From positions 62,001 through 126,000 of the forward strand of contig NZ_CAKTGT010000001.1 of assembly GCF_934561735.1 (NCBI RefSeq): a stretch of 64,000 bases of DNA, read 5' to 3'. Below, piece by piece: positions 50,780 through 59,877 of the stretch. Source of the stretch: an uncultured Eubacterium sp. (lineage in GTDB: Bacteria > Bacillota > Clostridia > Oscillospirales > Acutalibacteraceae). The notes under the pieces are model-generated. The model saw only the letters and a list, made by a program, of their open reading frames with translations, was not told the origin of the DNA and searched no databases. Each line of letters starts with the position of its first letter. Positions within the stretch are counted from its first letter, which is position 1. The position numbers and the translations under genes were made by a program.

Positions 50780-52393
50780 TTACTTAACTTTTACAGTCTT
50801 TGCAGCTGAGTATGAGCTATACTTTGTGCCGTTTGAAGTCTTCTTGTAAGCACGAACCTTAACCTTATACTTACCAGCCTTGAGACCCTTAACTGTTGTG
50901 TTGAGAGCGCGAGCGTTCTTAACCTTTACAGACTTGCTCTTGCCGTTCTTTGTGAACTTGATCTGGTAACCAGTTTGGCCAGCCATAGCAGAAGCCTTAA
51001 CTGTGAACTTGCTCTTGCCGCCCTTTACAGATGCCTTAAGAACCTTCTTCTTAAGAACCTCTACCTTAGTAGCGTCGCAAACCTTACATGTGTAAGTCTT
51101 TGAACCTGCAGCCCAGATTGTAGCAGCTACAGTCTTTGTAAGAGCATATTGATGCTTACCAGCTGCGCAATCAGCAGCGTTGTAAACTGCAAAGCCTTCA
51201 GCCTTAGCATACTTAGCAGCTGTTGAATCAGCGTTTGCTACTACGAAGAAGCCATTGATTTCCTTGTGAATAGTATCATCATACTTCTTGTACTGAGTTG
51301 TTGTGTTCATACCGTGTGTATAACCGAATGCACGTTCACCGATTACTGCATCATCATTTGGTACAGTAGCACCGGCAATGTTTGTGCCGTCGAATGACCA
51401 AGCACCGATGTAAGCAACTTTCTTGCCGAAGTCAACTCTGTTCTTGAGAGCCATATCTTCTTCAAAAGCATTATCATCTACATATGTGAGGTCTGCAGGC
51501 ATGTTAACCTTCTTGAGGCTGTGCATGTAATCGCAACCATAGATAGCTGTAACTGTTGAAGGAATTGTCATACCAACGATTCTGATTCTCTTTGATTCAG
51601 ACATATTTGAGAGGTCTACAGATGTTACATCGTAGCCACCAACTGTCTTAGGCATTGTGAGGTTGATAGATGCGCCATGGTAACCAGTAATTTCTGCACC
51701 AACACCTGTTGTGTACCACTGAGCAGGAGTCTTGATCTTGCCATCCTTGTCATAAAGAGCAACATATTCTCTCTTTACATCATACTGATATGAATAACCT
51801 GTGTTTTCAACAGCAGAAATTGTTGCATATGACTTTGCAGGAATAACAAGTTTTACAAGATATGTGTAAGCCTTAACGAATGTTTCTGTACCCATACCAT
51901 TAAGATTGTAGTGAGTTGCATTTGCACCGGCATCATAGTTTACAACTACATCGCCTTCGTTAGCTGTCTTAACAATCTTTACGAATGTTGAAGAATCAAA
52001 TACCTTATTTCTGATATCTGTAGGATCAGCATTACCTTCTGCATCCTTATGATTTTCATCAAATTGCATCATGTAGTTGCCGGATTTATCCTTAGCCCAG
52101 TCATAACGAACACCGTCATATACACCAACTTGTACCTGAGCTGTTGCGCCTGTTTCTTTTGAGCAAGCTACTGAGAATGTATAATCAGCAGTCTTAGCAG
52201 GCTTGAACAAATACCAAACTGTTTTTTCAGTATCTGCACTGTTCATTACTGTTTGATTTGCAAAAGCAGCTGCTTTTTGAACAGTTGAACCATCATTTGT
52301 TTCAGCAGCGAATGCTGTTGAACTTACAGCAGCAGATGAAACAGCCATAATAGCTGCAAGTGCTACTGAAAGAGTTTTCTTAAATTTTCTCAT
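50780..52393 (-). CDS. Secreted BspA-like leucine-rich repeat protein with Fn3-like tail
   Basis: A 537-aa exported protein: signal peptide (MRKFKKTLSVALAAIMAVSS...FAAE), an N-terminal beta domain (about 30-230) resembling that of the upstream gene, LRR_5-type repeats (MTIPSTVTAIYGCDYMHSLKKVNMP..., about 280-400), a C-x2-C pair with CxH (CAAGKHQYALTKT...CKVCD, about 405-440) and a C-terminal Lys-rich Fn3-like domain (about 450-537). Such proteins mediate surface adhesion or substrate contact. It follows its paralogue by 14 bases; codons are uniform and Ala/Lys-rich, suggesting high expression. Confidence 0.85.
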   Translation of the reverse strand: MRKFKKTLSVALAAIMAVSSAAVSSTAFAAETNDGSTVQKAAAFANQTVMNSADTEKTVWYLFKPAKTADYTFSVACSKETGATAQVQVGVYDGVRYDWAKDKSGNYMMQFDENHKDAEGNADPTDIRNKVFDSSTFVKIVKTANEGDVVVNYDAGANATHYNLNGMGTETFVKAYTYLVKLVIPAKSYATISAVENTGYSYQYDVKREYVALYDKDGKIKTPAQWYTTGVGAEITGYHGASINLTMPKTVGGYDVTSVDLSNMSESKRIRIVGMTIPSTVTAIYGCDYMHSLKKVNMPADLTYVDDNAFEEDMALKNRVDFGKKVAYIGAWSFDGTNIAGATVPNDDAVIGERAFGYTHGMNTTTQYKKYDDTIHKEINGFFVVANADSTAAKYAKAEGFAVYNAADCAAGKHQYALTKTVAATIWAAGSKTYTCKVCDATKVEVLKKKVLKASVKGGKSKFTVKASAMAGQTGYQIKFTKNGKSKSVKVKNARALNTTVKGLKAGKYKVKVRAYKKTSNGTKYSSYSAAKTVKVK

Positions 52394-52407
52394 TTACTTT
52401 CTCCTCC

Positions 52408-54198
52408 TTACTTAACTTTTACAGTCTTTACAGGTGAGAATGCAGAGTATGTCTTCTTAGAACCGCTCTTCTTGTAAGCACGGATCTTAACATATACCTT
52501 CTTACCTCTCTTCAAGCCCTTAACTGTCTTGCGGAGGCTGTCTCTTTCCTTAACTGTAACAACCTTAGTTGTCTTCTTTGTGAACTTCTTAGAAGTGCTT
52601 ACCTTAATCTGGTAACCGCTTACACCTGCAGTCTTGTTTGCATAAACCTTAATCTTGCCCTTGCCTGTTGACTTAACAGCCTTGATAGCCGGCTTTGTCT
52701 TTGCAAGAACCTGAGTTGTTGATACGCCGCAGAAACCGCAAGCCTTAACGATAGAACCTGTTGAGAAGAATGTTGGAGCAACCTTTACATATGAAATGTA
52801 GTGGTGTGAGCAACCGTTTGTAAGGTCTACATATGGAACGTCATTCTTCTGAGCCCACATCTTAACGAAATCTGTTGTACCGCCAAGAACGAACTTAGGG
52901 TTAACGATTGTAAGATAATCATGGTTGTAAGGATCCGGGTAGAAGTCGTTATCAGCTTCGATGAAACCAAAAGCTTCTGTGCCGATTGATGTAACTGTTG
53001 AAGGAACCTTAACTGCAAGAGCAGCTGTGTCATAGAAAGCTCTGTTGCCAACTGTCTTGAGGCCTTCGTTAAGTGTGATTGAAGCAAGGTTTACACAATG
53101 TGAGAATGCGTCGTCACCGATTGTTTCAATTGACTTAGGAACAACGATTGTCTTGAGAGCTGTACAATTTTTAAATGTACCTGCACCGATTGACTTAACG
53201 ATATCGTTGTATGTGAATGATACAAGCTTCTTGCAACCTGCAACATTGAGGTTCATGTTTTCACAGTTCTTACCAAGCTTAACAGAAGTTACGTTCTTGT
53301 TAGCTGTACCTGTGATTGTAACTGCTTTGTAACCTGCAGGATATTCATCAGGCATAACGATTGAATTGCTGTCGCCAACATATTCAACTGAAGTCTTAAG
53401 ATCTTTGTATGTAGCTGTTGTTGAAGCAACATTTACATTTGTTGAAACATCTGTGTACTTCCAATCAGCCTTAGAAACTGAAACTGTACCTGTTGTTGAA
53501 AGACCCTTTTCCTGTGAACCGATAACGATTGTGCTATCGATTGATCTTTCATAACGGTCATATGGATCTGCTACTGCAGCAATGTAGTATGTCTTGTTCT
53601 TTTCAAGAGATACTTGTGTTGTCTGAGCAAGATCTGTGTATGTAAGACCATCTTTTACATTAAAGCCTGTAGCGATGTGCTTGTAAGAACCAGCTTCGTG
53701 GTCTTTCTTGCTGCTATCCATTGTGTTAGCAACTGTATCTTTTTTAAATGTAACAACTGAATTAGCAACTGCAGCATTTTGATTTGCCTTGAAAGCATCA
53801 GCTACATTTGAAGCAGCCTTATCATCATCAGCCTTGAACATTACCAAGCTGGCATTGTCAAGTCTGTCGCCCTTTGAAAGAACCTTTACAGGAGCTGTTG
53901 AAGGGTCGTTATCTGTATCAGCATAAGCATCAGCTGTAAGAATATATGCTTGTGATGAAAGTGTTACATCATACAAACCTGATTCTGATGGCTTGAATGA
54001 GTAAAGAGTTAAAGTCTGATCATATTTCTTTGAATCAGCCTTGTTTGCGTCACACTTGAAAGTAGCTGAAGCCTTTGTTGAAGACTTAAGTTCATTAACC
54101 TTATTGTCAGCAGCAAATACTGATGTGCCAACAGCCAATGAAGAAACAGCCATAATTCCGGCAAGTGCAACAGAAATAGTTTTCTTTGCAAGTTTCAT
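52408..54198 (-). CDS. Secreted BspA-like leucine-rich repeat protein, first of the pair
   Basis: A 596-aa exported protein: signal peptide (MKLAKKTISVALAGIMAVSS...VFAAD), beta-rich N-terminal domain (about 35-260), LRR_5 repeats (VVPKSIETIGDDAFSHCVNLASITL..., about 330-430), a Cys/His stretch (CSHHYIS...CGFCG) and a Lys-rich Fn3-like domain (about 500-596). AAGGAGGAG precedes its ATG. It has a strong promoter (54338-54366) and an untranslated leader of about 130 bases. The Fn3-like domain is shared with the glucosaminidase-like proteins at 45926 and 47629. Confidence 0.87.
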   Translation of the reverse strand: MKLAKKTISVALAGIMAVSSLAVGTSVFAADNKVNELKSSTKASATFKCDANKADSKKYDQTLTLYSFKPSESGLYDVTLSSQAYILTADAYADTDNDPSTAPVKVLSKGDRLDNASLVMFKADDDKAASNVADAFKANQNAAVANSVVTFKKDTVANTMDSSKKDHEAGSYKHIATGFNVKDGLTYTDLAQTTQVSLEKNKTYYIAAVADPYDRYERSIDSTIVIGSQEKGLSTTGTVSVSKADWKYTDVSTNVNVASTTATYKDLKTSVEYVGDSNSIVMPDEYPAGYKAVTITGTANKNVTSVKLGKNCENMNLNVAGCKKLVSFTYNDIVKSIGAGTFKNCTALKTIVVPKSIETIGDDAFSHCVNLASITLNEGLKTVGNRAFYDTAALAVKVPSTVTSIGTEAFGFIEADNDFYPDPYNHDYLTIVNPKFVLGGTTDFVKMWAQKNDVPYVDLTNGCSHHYISYVKVAPTFFSTGSIVKACGFCGVSTTQVLAKTKPAIKAVKSTGKGKIKVYANKTAGVSGYQIKVSTSKKFTKKTTKVVTVKERDSLRKTVKGLKRGKKVYVKIRAYKKSGSKKTYSAFSPVKTVKVK

Positions 54199-54337
54199 TA
54201 TAAAACTCCTCCTTGAATTTTTGTGTGTTTGTGTTTCGCAGATTGTTCTCGTTCTGCAGTCTTTAGTGTTTTAATTCTTAAATTATTACCTCCCAAATCA
54301 GATTGCAATCCAAAGTTCTTGATTAGATCACACCATA

Positions 54338-54366
54338 AGTATAGTATAAGAGTACAAAAAAGTCAA
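54338..54366 (-). promoter_or_regulatory. Promoter of the BspA-like pair
   Basis: On the minus strand: TTGACT (54366-54361), 17-base spacer, TATACT (54343-54338). Confidence 0.8.
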
Positions 54367-54538
54367 CAAAAATTTTCCATTAAATCATTTTTTTGTAAAA
54401 AACAATACAACGAACAAGATTTGTGACAAGATAAATTTTGCAACTTGCACACTTTTGGTAAGCTAATCAAGCCGATTACATTTATATATGCCAAACCGAC
54501 GAAGTCGGGTACAGCCGATGTAAATAATCAAACGCAAT

Positions 54539-54637
54539 GTAGGGGAGGATATTATCCTCCCGATGCAGTCTAAACGGGCGGATGATATCCGCCCCTACGG
54601 GTGTATTGTAAACAGGCGAACACAGTTCGCCCCTACG
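54539..54637. repeat. Cluster of three GTAG-type REPs
   Basis: GTAGGGGAGGATATTATCCT... (54539-54562); inverted CGGGCGGATGATATCCGCCC followed by CTACGG (54575-54600); inverted GGCGAACACAGTTCGCC + CCTACGG (54614-54637). Three different stem sequences share the same GTAG foot. The rest of the 468-base gap 54199-54666 holds the promoter above and no gene. Confidence 0.85.
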
Positions 54638-54666
54638 GGTGTAATATAATAGGTATATAATATATA

Positions 54667-55752
54667 TTAATATTTAATAGGGGTAGAGTCAAGATATTTA
54701 TTAACCATAAGTGCTACTTTGAACACGATTGCATCGTCAAACTCTCTGAGGTCAAGGCCTGTGAGCTTTTTAATCTTTTCAAGACGGTAAACAAGAGTGT
54801 TTCTGTGAACAAAGAGCTTCCTTGAAGTTTCGGAAACATTGAGGTTATTGTCAAAAAACTTTTGAATGGTAAACAAAGTTTCCTGGTCGAGCGATTCGAT
54901 ACTGCCTTTTTTGAACACTTCCTTGAGGAACATCTCGCAAAGTGTGGTAGGAAGCTGATAGATAAGGCGGGCGATGCCCAAATTATCGTAGTTGATGATG
55001 GTTTTTTCGTTATCAAAAACCTTGGAAACTTCGAGTGCAACCTGTGCTTCCTTGAAAGATTTTGCAAGGTCCTTAATGCCTGTTACGCAAGTGCCGATGC
55101 CGACAACAGCCTGGCAATAGAACTCGGTTGAAAGAGTGTCGCAAATAGACTGTGCAAGCTTTTCCAAATCCTTGGAATCAACATTTGGGCGTACTTCTTT
55201 GATAAGTGCAATATCGGTTTCGCTGATGCTGATAACGAAATCCTTGGTTTTGTCAGGGAAGAAGTTTTGCACAACATCAAAAACGGAAACATCGGTGTGC
55301 TCCGCAATGCGGATGATGAACACAACCCTTGTAGCATCGTTGTTGAAGCGAAGCTCACGGGATTTGATGTAAATATCACCCGGAAGAATATTGTCGAGTA
55401 TTACATTTTTGATAAAGTTTGAACGGTCAAACTTTTCGTCATTATTTTTCTTAATTTGGTCAAGCGCAACAGCGATAATAGACACATAGCGGCGGCTTGT
55501 TTCGTCCGTGCCGTCAACAAAGCAGGCGTACTCCGGATGAACATCGTCACCGAAAGCCTTGTATGTGCAGGTATCCACGCAGACCTGTGCTCCGCTGAAA
55601 ACTCCGGCGGCAACAACGCCCTTGCGGGATTCGCCGATTAAGCCGAGCTCGCTGCAAGAAATGACAGTGCCGGTATCGTCAACAACGCCGATGATTCTGT
55701 CGGTTGCGTCACGCATTTGATTTATGATACTTTGAAATAATCTGTTAGGCAT
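54667..55752 (-). CDS. PucR/CdaR-type transcriptional regulator
   Basis: A 361-aa protein with an N-terminal sensor-like domain (about 1-100, VVDDTGTVISCSELGLIG), a central GGDEF-like alpha/beta domain (about 130-270, VGIGTCVTGIKDLAKSFKEAQVAL) and the C-terminal PucR HTH (NLNVSETSRKLFVHRNTLVYRLEKI, about 315-340). This is the architecture of carbohydrate-diacid and purine-catabolism regulators. Ligand unknown. Start is ATG 55752 with GGAGGAG. It is monocistronic, away from obvious targets. Confidence 0.88.
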   Translation of the reverse strand: MPNRLFQSIINQMRDATDRIIGVVDDTGTVISCSELGLIGESRKGVVAAGVFSGAQVCVDTCTYKAFGDDVHPEYACFVDGTDETSRRYVSIIAVALDQIKKNNDEKFDRSNFIKNVILDNILPGDIYIKSRELRFNNDATRVVFIIRIAEHTDVSVFDVVQNFFPDKTKDFVISISETDIALIKEVRPNVDSKDLEKLAQSICDTLSTEFYCQAVVGIGTCVTGIKDLAKSFKEAQVALEVSKVFDNEKTIINYDNLGIARLIYQLPTTLCEMFLKEVFKKGSIESLDQETLFTIQKFFDNNLNVSETSRKLFVHRNTLVYRLEKIKKLTGLDLREFDDAIVFKVALMVNKYLDSTPIKY

Positions 55753-55938
55753 AAAATCTCCTCCACGGTGCAACATACTCAAATACTGCACAAAAAAATA
55801 TCAAACCTGTTGTATATATTATACAAGAGGTTTGACAAATTTGCAACCTTTTTACCAAATTTTTTTCTTATTTTTGTGACATTTGACCAAGGCTTTACAA
55901 AATACACAATATATAGTATTCAAACAATGCAAAACACA

Positions 55939-56643
55939 CTATTTGCTACAAATTAAATCAAGTTCTTCGGCGGTCAAATATCGGCTTTCGCCCGGTTTGA
56001 GTGAAGAATCGAGCGAAAGATTGCCCATTTTTGTACGGTCAAGTGCGGTGACGGTTATGCCGTGTTTTTTGAACATACGCTTGACCTGATGATAAAGTCC
56101 CTGCCTGAGCACAACTTTGCAGACGGTCAAATTGCCGTCAATCGGGGTGACCTCGGCTTCAAGCAATTTTTCGCCGTTAAGCTCCATTCCACACTTGAAA
56201 TCCTCAATCACCTGTAAAGTAATCGGCTTGTCAAGGTGAGCAACATAAGTTTTGTCGATATGCCGTGACGGTGACAAAATCGAATGTGCAAAATCGCCGT
56301 CATCAGTGATGAGAACGAAGCCGGTTGTGTCCTTATCCAGTCTGCCGGCAGGGAAAAGTCCCCGCCTTTTCATACTGTCGGGGAGCAAGTCAACCACGGT
56401 TTTTTCGCCCTTGCCGTCGGAGGCGGAAATCACGCCCTGCGGCTTGTTCATCATAATATAGACAAATTTTGAATACGCAATTTGCTCGCCGTCAACCGTG
56501 ACAATGTCGCTGTCGGCACACTTGGTATCTGCCGTTTTTGTGACCGTGCCGTTGACCGAAACTCTGCCTTTTTTGAGCATTGTTTTGGCATCCGAGCGTG
56601 AAATATTAAGTTGTGTGGATAAAATTTTGTCAAGTCTTGTCAT
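55939..56643 (-). CDS. Ribosomal small-subunit pseudouridine synthase, RsuA family
   Basis: A 234-aa enzyme that isomerises uridine in rRNA. N-terminal S4 RNA-binding domain (RLDKILSTQLNISRSDAKTML), the family's YIMMNKPQGVISA and the catalytic GRLDKDTTG with the active-site Asp (about 109-117), and the C-terminal RQGLYHQVKRMF motif. The RsuA/RluB/RluE/RluF group is clear; assignment to 16S position 516 is by family only. It overlaps the upstream DUF4830 gene by 14 bases. Confidence 0.92.
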   Translation of the reverse strand: MTRLDKILSTQLNISRSDAKTMLKKGRVSVNGTVTKTADTKCADSDIVTVDGEQIAYSKFVYIMMNKPQGVISASDGKGEKTVVDLLPDSMKRRGLFPAGRLDKDTTGFVLITDDGDFAHSILSPSRHIDKTYVAHLDKPITLQVIEDFKCGMELNGEKLLEAEVTPIDGNLTVCKVVLRQGLYHQVKRMFKKHGITVTALDRTKMGNLSLDSSLKPGESRYLTAEELDLICSK

Positions 56644-57094
56644 TGAGTGCTACCAAAAATCCGTCGTCGGCAGAGGTGTCGCACAAATCTGCACCGATAA
56701 GTTCGCCGTCGAGGACAATCAGGTTGGCAATAACATTGTCGTTATCGCCGTAATTTATAATATGATATGTGTACATCACAGCGGTTTTGCCCTTATAGGC
56801 GGTCAAATCAAAGTTCTGCTGTTTTTGAATTTCGTTGTATTTATTGTACACTTCGTTGAATTTTTGCGGAATGATTATCTCCTTGCTCTCCTCGTTTGAA
56901 TCGGTTTTGTAGCCGAGAGAATTGATGTAATTTACCCGTTCTTCGGCGGTTTTGCACGACACAACCGTTGTTTTTGAGGCAGGTTTTGCCGGATGATTGC
57001 CGACAAAGGTTACAAGAATCACGATTACACCCGTCAGGAGAAGAATCAGCCCGAAAATAGTTTTTGGTTTAAGTTTAAAAGTTAACATACGCAT
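56630..57094 (-). CDS. DUF4830-like membrane-anchored protein
   Basis: A 154-aa protein with an N-terminal membrane helix (KTIFGLILLLTGVIVILVTFV) and an outer domain (TAEERVNYINSLGYK...IIIPQKFNEVYNKYNEIQKQQNFDL...VYTYHI) that matches DUF4830 of Firmicutes. Function unknown. It overlaps the pseudouridine synthase start by 14 bases, so the pair is co-translated. Confidence 0.8.
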   Translation of the reverse strand: MRMLTFKLKPKTIFGLILLLTGVIVILVTFVGNHPAKPASKTTVVSCKTAEERVNYINSLGYKTDSNEESKEIIIPQKFNEVYNKYNEIQKQQNFDLTAYKGKTAVMYTYHIINYGDNDNVIANLIVLDGELIGADLCDTSADDGFLVALNDKT

Positions 57095-57216
57095 AATATC
57101 ACCAAAGGATTATATGCGAATGTTGAGGTTGTTATGAATTAAGTTGAATAGGTTAAACCCTACCGCCTCGTTTTACTCGGCACCTCCCATTGCAACAAGA
57201 GGAGCCTTAATCGGAT

Positions 57217-58614
57217 TTATTCCGACTCAACAAGCTTTGTGAGGACTCGTTTTGCAACGGGGCCTGCCGTTTGTGAGCCTGAATTTCCGTTTTCGATTGC
57301 AACAACAAAGGCATACGGGTGCTCGCTGTCATCCATAAAACCAACAAACCACGCAATGTTGTGGCTTTCGTCGCTGTCTATCTGTGCCGTACCCGATTTT
57401 GCACAGAGATTAAGCCCTTTATATCTACTTTCGCCGTAATGGTCGGTGACATTGTAACGCATCATTTCCTTGAGTTTTGCCGCAACATCGGAATTCATCA
57501 TGGAAAGCTGATTGCTTGGCAGTGTAAAGTCAAGTGCCTTGCCGGCCTGATTTGCAAGAGAATCAACAATATTGAACGAAACCGCATTGCCGCCATTGGC
57601 AACAGCCGACACGATACGAAGCATGGTTATCGGAGCAATTCGGGTATTGCCCTGACCGATGCCTGTCCAGCCGAGAGCGTCAACGCCAAGTTTGATTTTG
57701 TCGGTTGCGTCAAAATATCCTGCGTAAGAATCAATAGTTCCGCTGACGGTTACGACAGAGCCGATACCGAGTTCCTTTGCGGTGGTTGCAAGTTTTTCCT
57801 GACCGAGTTCAATGGCAATTTGGGCAAAAGCGGAGTTGCACGACTTTGCAAGTGCGTCCTTAAAATTGATGTGCTTGCCGTGATTTGCGTTGCACTTGAT
57901 TGCCACGCCGCTTTTTGGCTGATATTCGCCGTTGCACACCCATTCTCTTGAATAAATATCGGGAATATTTTCGATTGCACAGATTGCCGTAACAAGTTTG
58001 AAAGTTGAACCGGGAACATAGTGAGCACCCAAAAGGCGATTGATGTAAACGCCCTCGTATCTTTCGCTTGTCAAGAGGCTGTCGGGAACATCCTCTACAT
58101 CATATGACGGTGACGAAACGGAGCAAACAATATCGCCGGTTTTGTAATTTACAATGCCCACGGTGCCCTTTCTGCCGTCAAGTGCGTTGTACGCTTCATC
58201 GCAAATATCACGATCGATAGTGAGTTTGAGGTCGTTGCCCTTGCCGTATTTTTGAATATTATGCACGCCGAAAAGCAGGCTGTATCCCGTGAGCCTTGCG
58301 GAATAAACAGACTGAACGCCTGTTGAAATAAAGTTCTTTGGGTCGCCGACAACATGAAGCGTTGACTTTCGGGTTATGGCAGAATCGGAATAAACACGGT
58401 CGCCGTCCTTGGTTTCGGCAAGAACATCGCCGTCCTTGTCATAAATCGTGCCTGCACCGATAAGTTCGCCGTTGCTGTAAACATGGTGATTAAAGCGTTT
58501 CATAACCCAAGTGTCGCCGTTTTGCACAAGCGAAACGGTCATAAAAACAAGACCGACAACGAATGCAAGCGACATAATCCAGAGGAAAATTCCTCGTTTG
58601 GTAATCATTTTCAT
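57217..58614 (-). CDS. Penicillin-binding protein 2-type transpeptidase (PbpA/FtsI-like)
   Basis: Cross-links peptidoglycan outside the membrane. The 465-aa protein has one N-terminal membrane helix, the PBP dimer/pedestal domain and transpeptidase motifs STFK (active Ser, in VPGSTFKLVTAI), SCN (SxN, in KSCNSAFAQ) and KSGT (in CAKSGTAQ). It is short for a class B PBP and lacks PASTA domains. Its ATG overlaps the RodA/FtsW stop (ATGA), so the SEDS polymerase and the transpeptidase are coupled as a pair. Confidence 0.93.
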   Translation of the reverse strand: MKMITKRGIFLWIMSLAFVVGLVFMTVSLVQNGDTWVMKRFNHHVYSNGELIGAGTIYDKDGDVLAETKDGDRVYSDSAITRKSTLHVVGDPKNFISTGVQSVYSARLTGYSLLFGVHNIQKYGKGNDLKLTIDRDICDEAYNALDGRKGTVGIVNYKTGDIVCSVSSPSYDVEDVPDSLLTSERYEGVYINRLLGAHYVPGSTFKLVTAICAIENIPDIYSREWVCNGEYQPKSGVAIKCNANHGKHINFKDALAKSCNSAFAQIAIELGQEKLATTAKELGIGSVVTVSGTIDSYAGYFDATDKIKLGVDALGWTGIGQGNTRIAPITMLRIVSAVANGGNAVSFNIVDSLANQAGKALDFTLPSNQLSMMNSDVAAKLKEMMRYNVTDHYGESRYKGLNLCAKSGTAQIDSDESHNIAWFVGFMDDSEHPYAFVVAIENGNSGSQTAGPVAKRVLTKLVESE

Positions 58615-59873
58615 TTCTTCTTTGCACCTCCAAGATAATTGTAGGTACGGACATCCGAAGCCTTGATGAACGCAAGCACCGCCCAACAGCACATCATACT
58701 TGAACCGCCCTGGCTGACGAACGGAAGCGTTACACCCGTGAGCGGCAAAATATCGGTTATGCCGAAAATGTTAAGTGCGGTTTGGAAAAGCAACATTCCC
58801 GCACTTGCAATGGAAGCGATTGAATAAAATGTTGAACGGGAAGCGATGGAGTTCATCAGTGCCGACACCGCAATGCACACGAAAGAGAGCACAAGTGCGA
58901 TACCGAAAAGATAGCCCCATTCCTCGCAAATTACGCCGAAAATAAGGTCGTTTGTTGACTCGCCGATATTGCGAACATTGCCGTTGCCGATGCCGAGACC
59001 GAGCAGTCCGCCGCTTGCAAGACCGACAAGCACACGGCTCTGCTGATAGCCTGTTGAATAGTAGAATTCAGGCTCCATAACATGGCGATAAACCGCAAAT
59101 CTGTTCTTGATATTGCTACGGTATTTGAGCACGATTGCACTGCCCATCACAGCCGAAGCAACTGCCAAAACTATGGTTTTGATGTCGCCCGAATTCATAA
59201 ACGCAATAATAAGGAAGGTGACAAAGAAAATCAACGCCGTGCCGAAGTCCTTGATGATGATAAGCGAACCGACAACCGCCATTGAGAAGCCGATGAATGC
59301 AATGATGTTCTTTGAAGTTTGAATTTTTTCGAGCGTTGCCGAGCCGACAAAAATAAACGCAACCTTGACAAATTCCGACGGCTGAAGCGTTATTCCGCCG
59401 ATGGTTATCCAATTTCGTGCACCGAGTGTTGTTTTTGCAATAACGAGGTTGACGAGCAAAAGCAAAAGTGCACCGATTGCCACATACAAACGCACTTTCA
59501 TACAAAAATCAACATAGCCGAGCAGGAACATCAAGAAAATGAAAATCAAAATTCCTGCCAAAATCATAAAATACTGCTTTAGGGCAGCGTCCGCATTTTG
59601 GCTGCCGATGGTCACAAGTCCCACTCCCGACAGGAAAAACGCAATGATTTCGAGTTCAAAATTTCGTCTGTGAAAAACGGTGTAAAAGAAAATCAAATAC
59701 ACCCATTCCGTTGCAATGAGAAGTGCCAACGCTATCATAACTTTCGGCTCAAAAGTGTCACCGCAATTTGCACCGGCAAAGCCTGTTACAAGCTGAAACA
59801 GCGACAGCACAAGCAGCAACGCAAAGTTATTGACCGGCTTTATTCTGACCGGCTTTTTAATTTTATCTTTCAT
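58611..59873 (-). CDS. SEDS-family peptidoglycan polymerase (FtsW/RodA/SpoVE)
   Basis: Polymerises lipid II into glycan strands with a class B PBP partner. The 420-aa protein is multi-pass with the family signatures GARNWITIGGITLQPSEFVKVAFI and GLGIGNG, and the GVTLPFVSQGGSSM loop near the end. Start is ATG 59873 with AGAGG; the preceding in-frame ATG is in the FHA gene's end. It lies between the FHA protein and its PBP, an operon order known from Clostridia and Actinobacteria cell-wall loci. Confidence 0.94.
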   Translation of the reverse strand: MKDKIKKPVRIKPVNNFALLLVLSLFQLVTGFAGANCGDTFEPKVMIALALLIATEWVYLIFFYTVFHRRNFELEIIAFFLSGVGLVTIGSQNADAALKQYFMILAGILIFIFLMFLLGYVDFCMKVRLYVAIGALLLLLVNLVIAKTTLGARNWITIGGITLQPSEFVKVAFIFVGSATLEKIQTSKNIIAFIGFSMAVVGSLIIIKDFGTALIFFVTFLIIAFMNSGDIKTIVLAVASAVMGSAIVLKYRSNIKNRFAVYRHVMEPEFYYSTGYQQSRVLVGLASGGLLGLGIGNGNVRNIGESTNDLIFGVICEEWGYLFGIALVLSFVCIAVSALMNSIASRSTFYSIASIASAGMLLFQTALNIFGITDILPLTGVTLPFVSQGGSSMMCCWAVLAFIKASDVRTYNYLGGAKKK

Positions 59874-59877
59874 AATC

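Noticed and set aside
54539..54637. CRISPR-like array
   Set aside because: The repeats are short palindromes with variable stems and no regular spacers, and there are no cas genes in the window.
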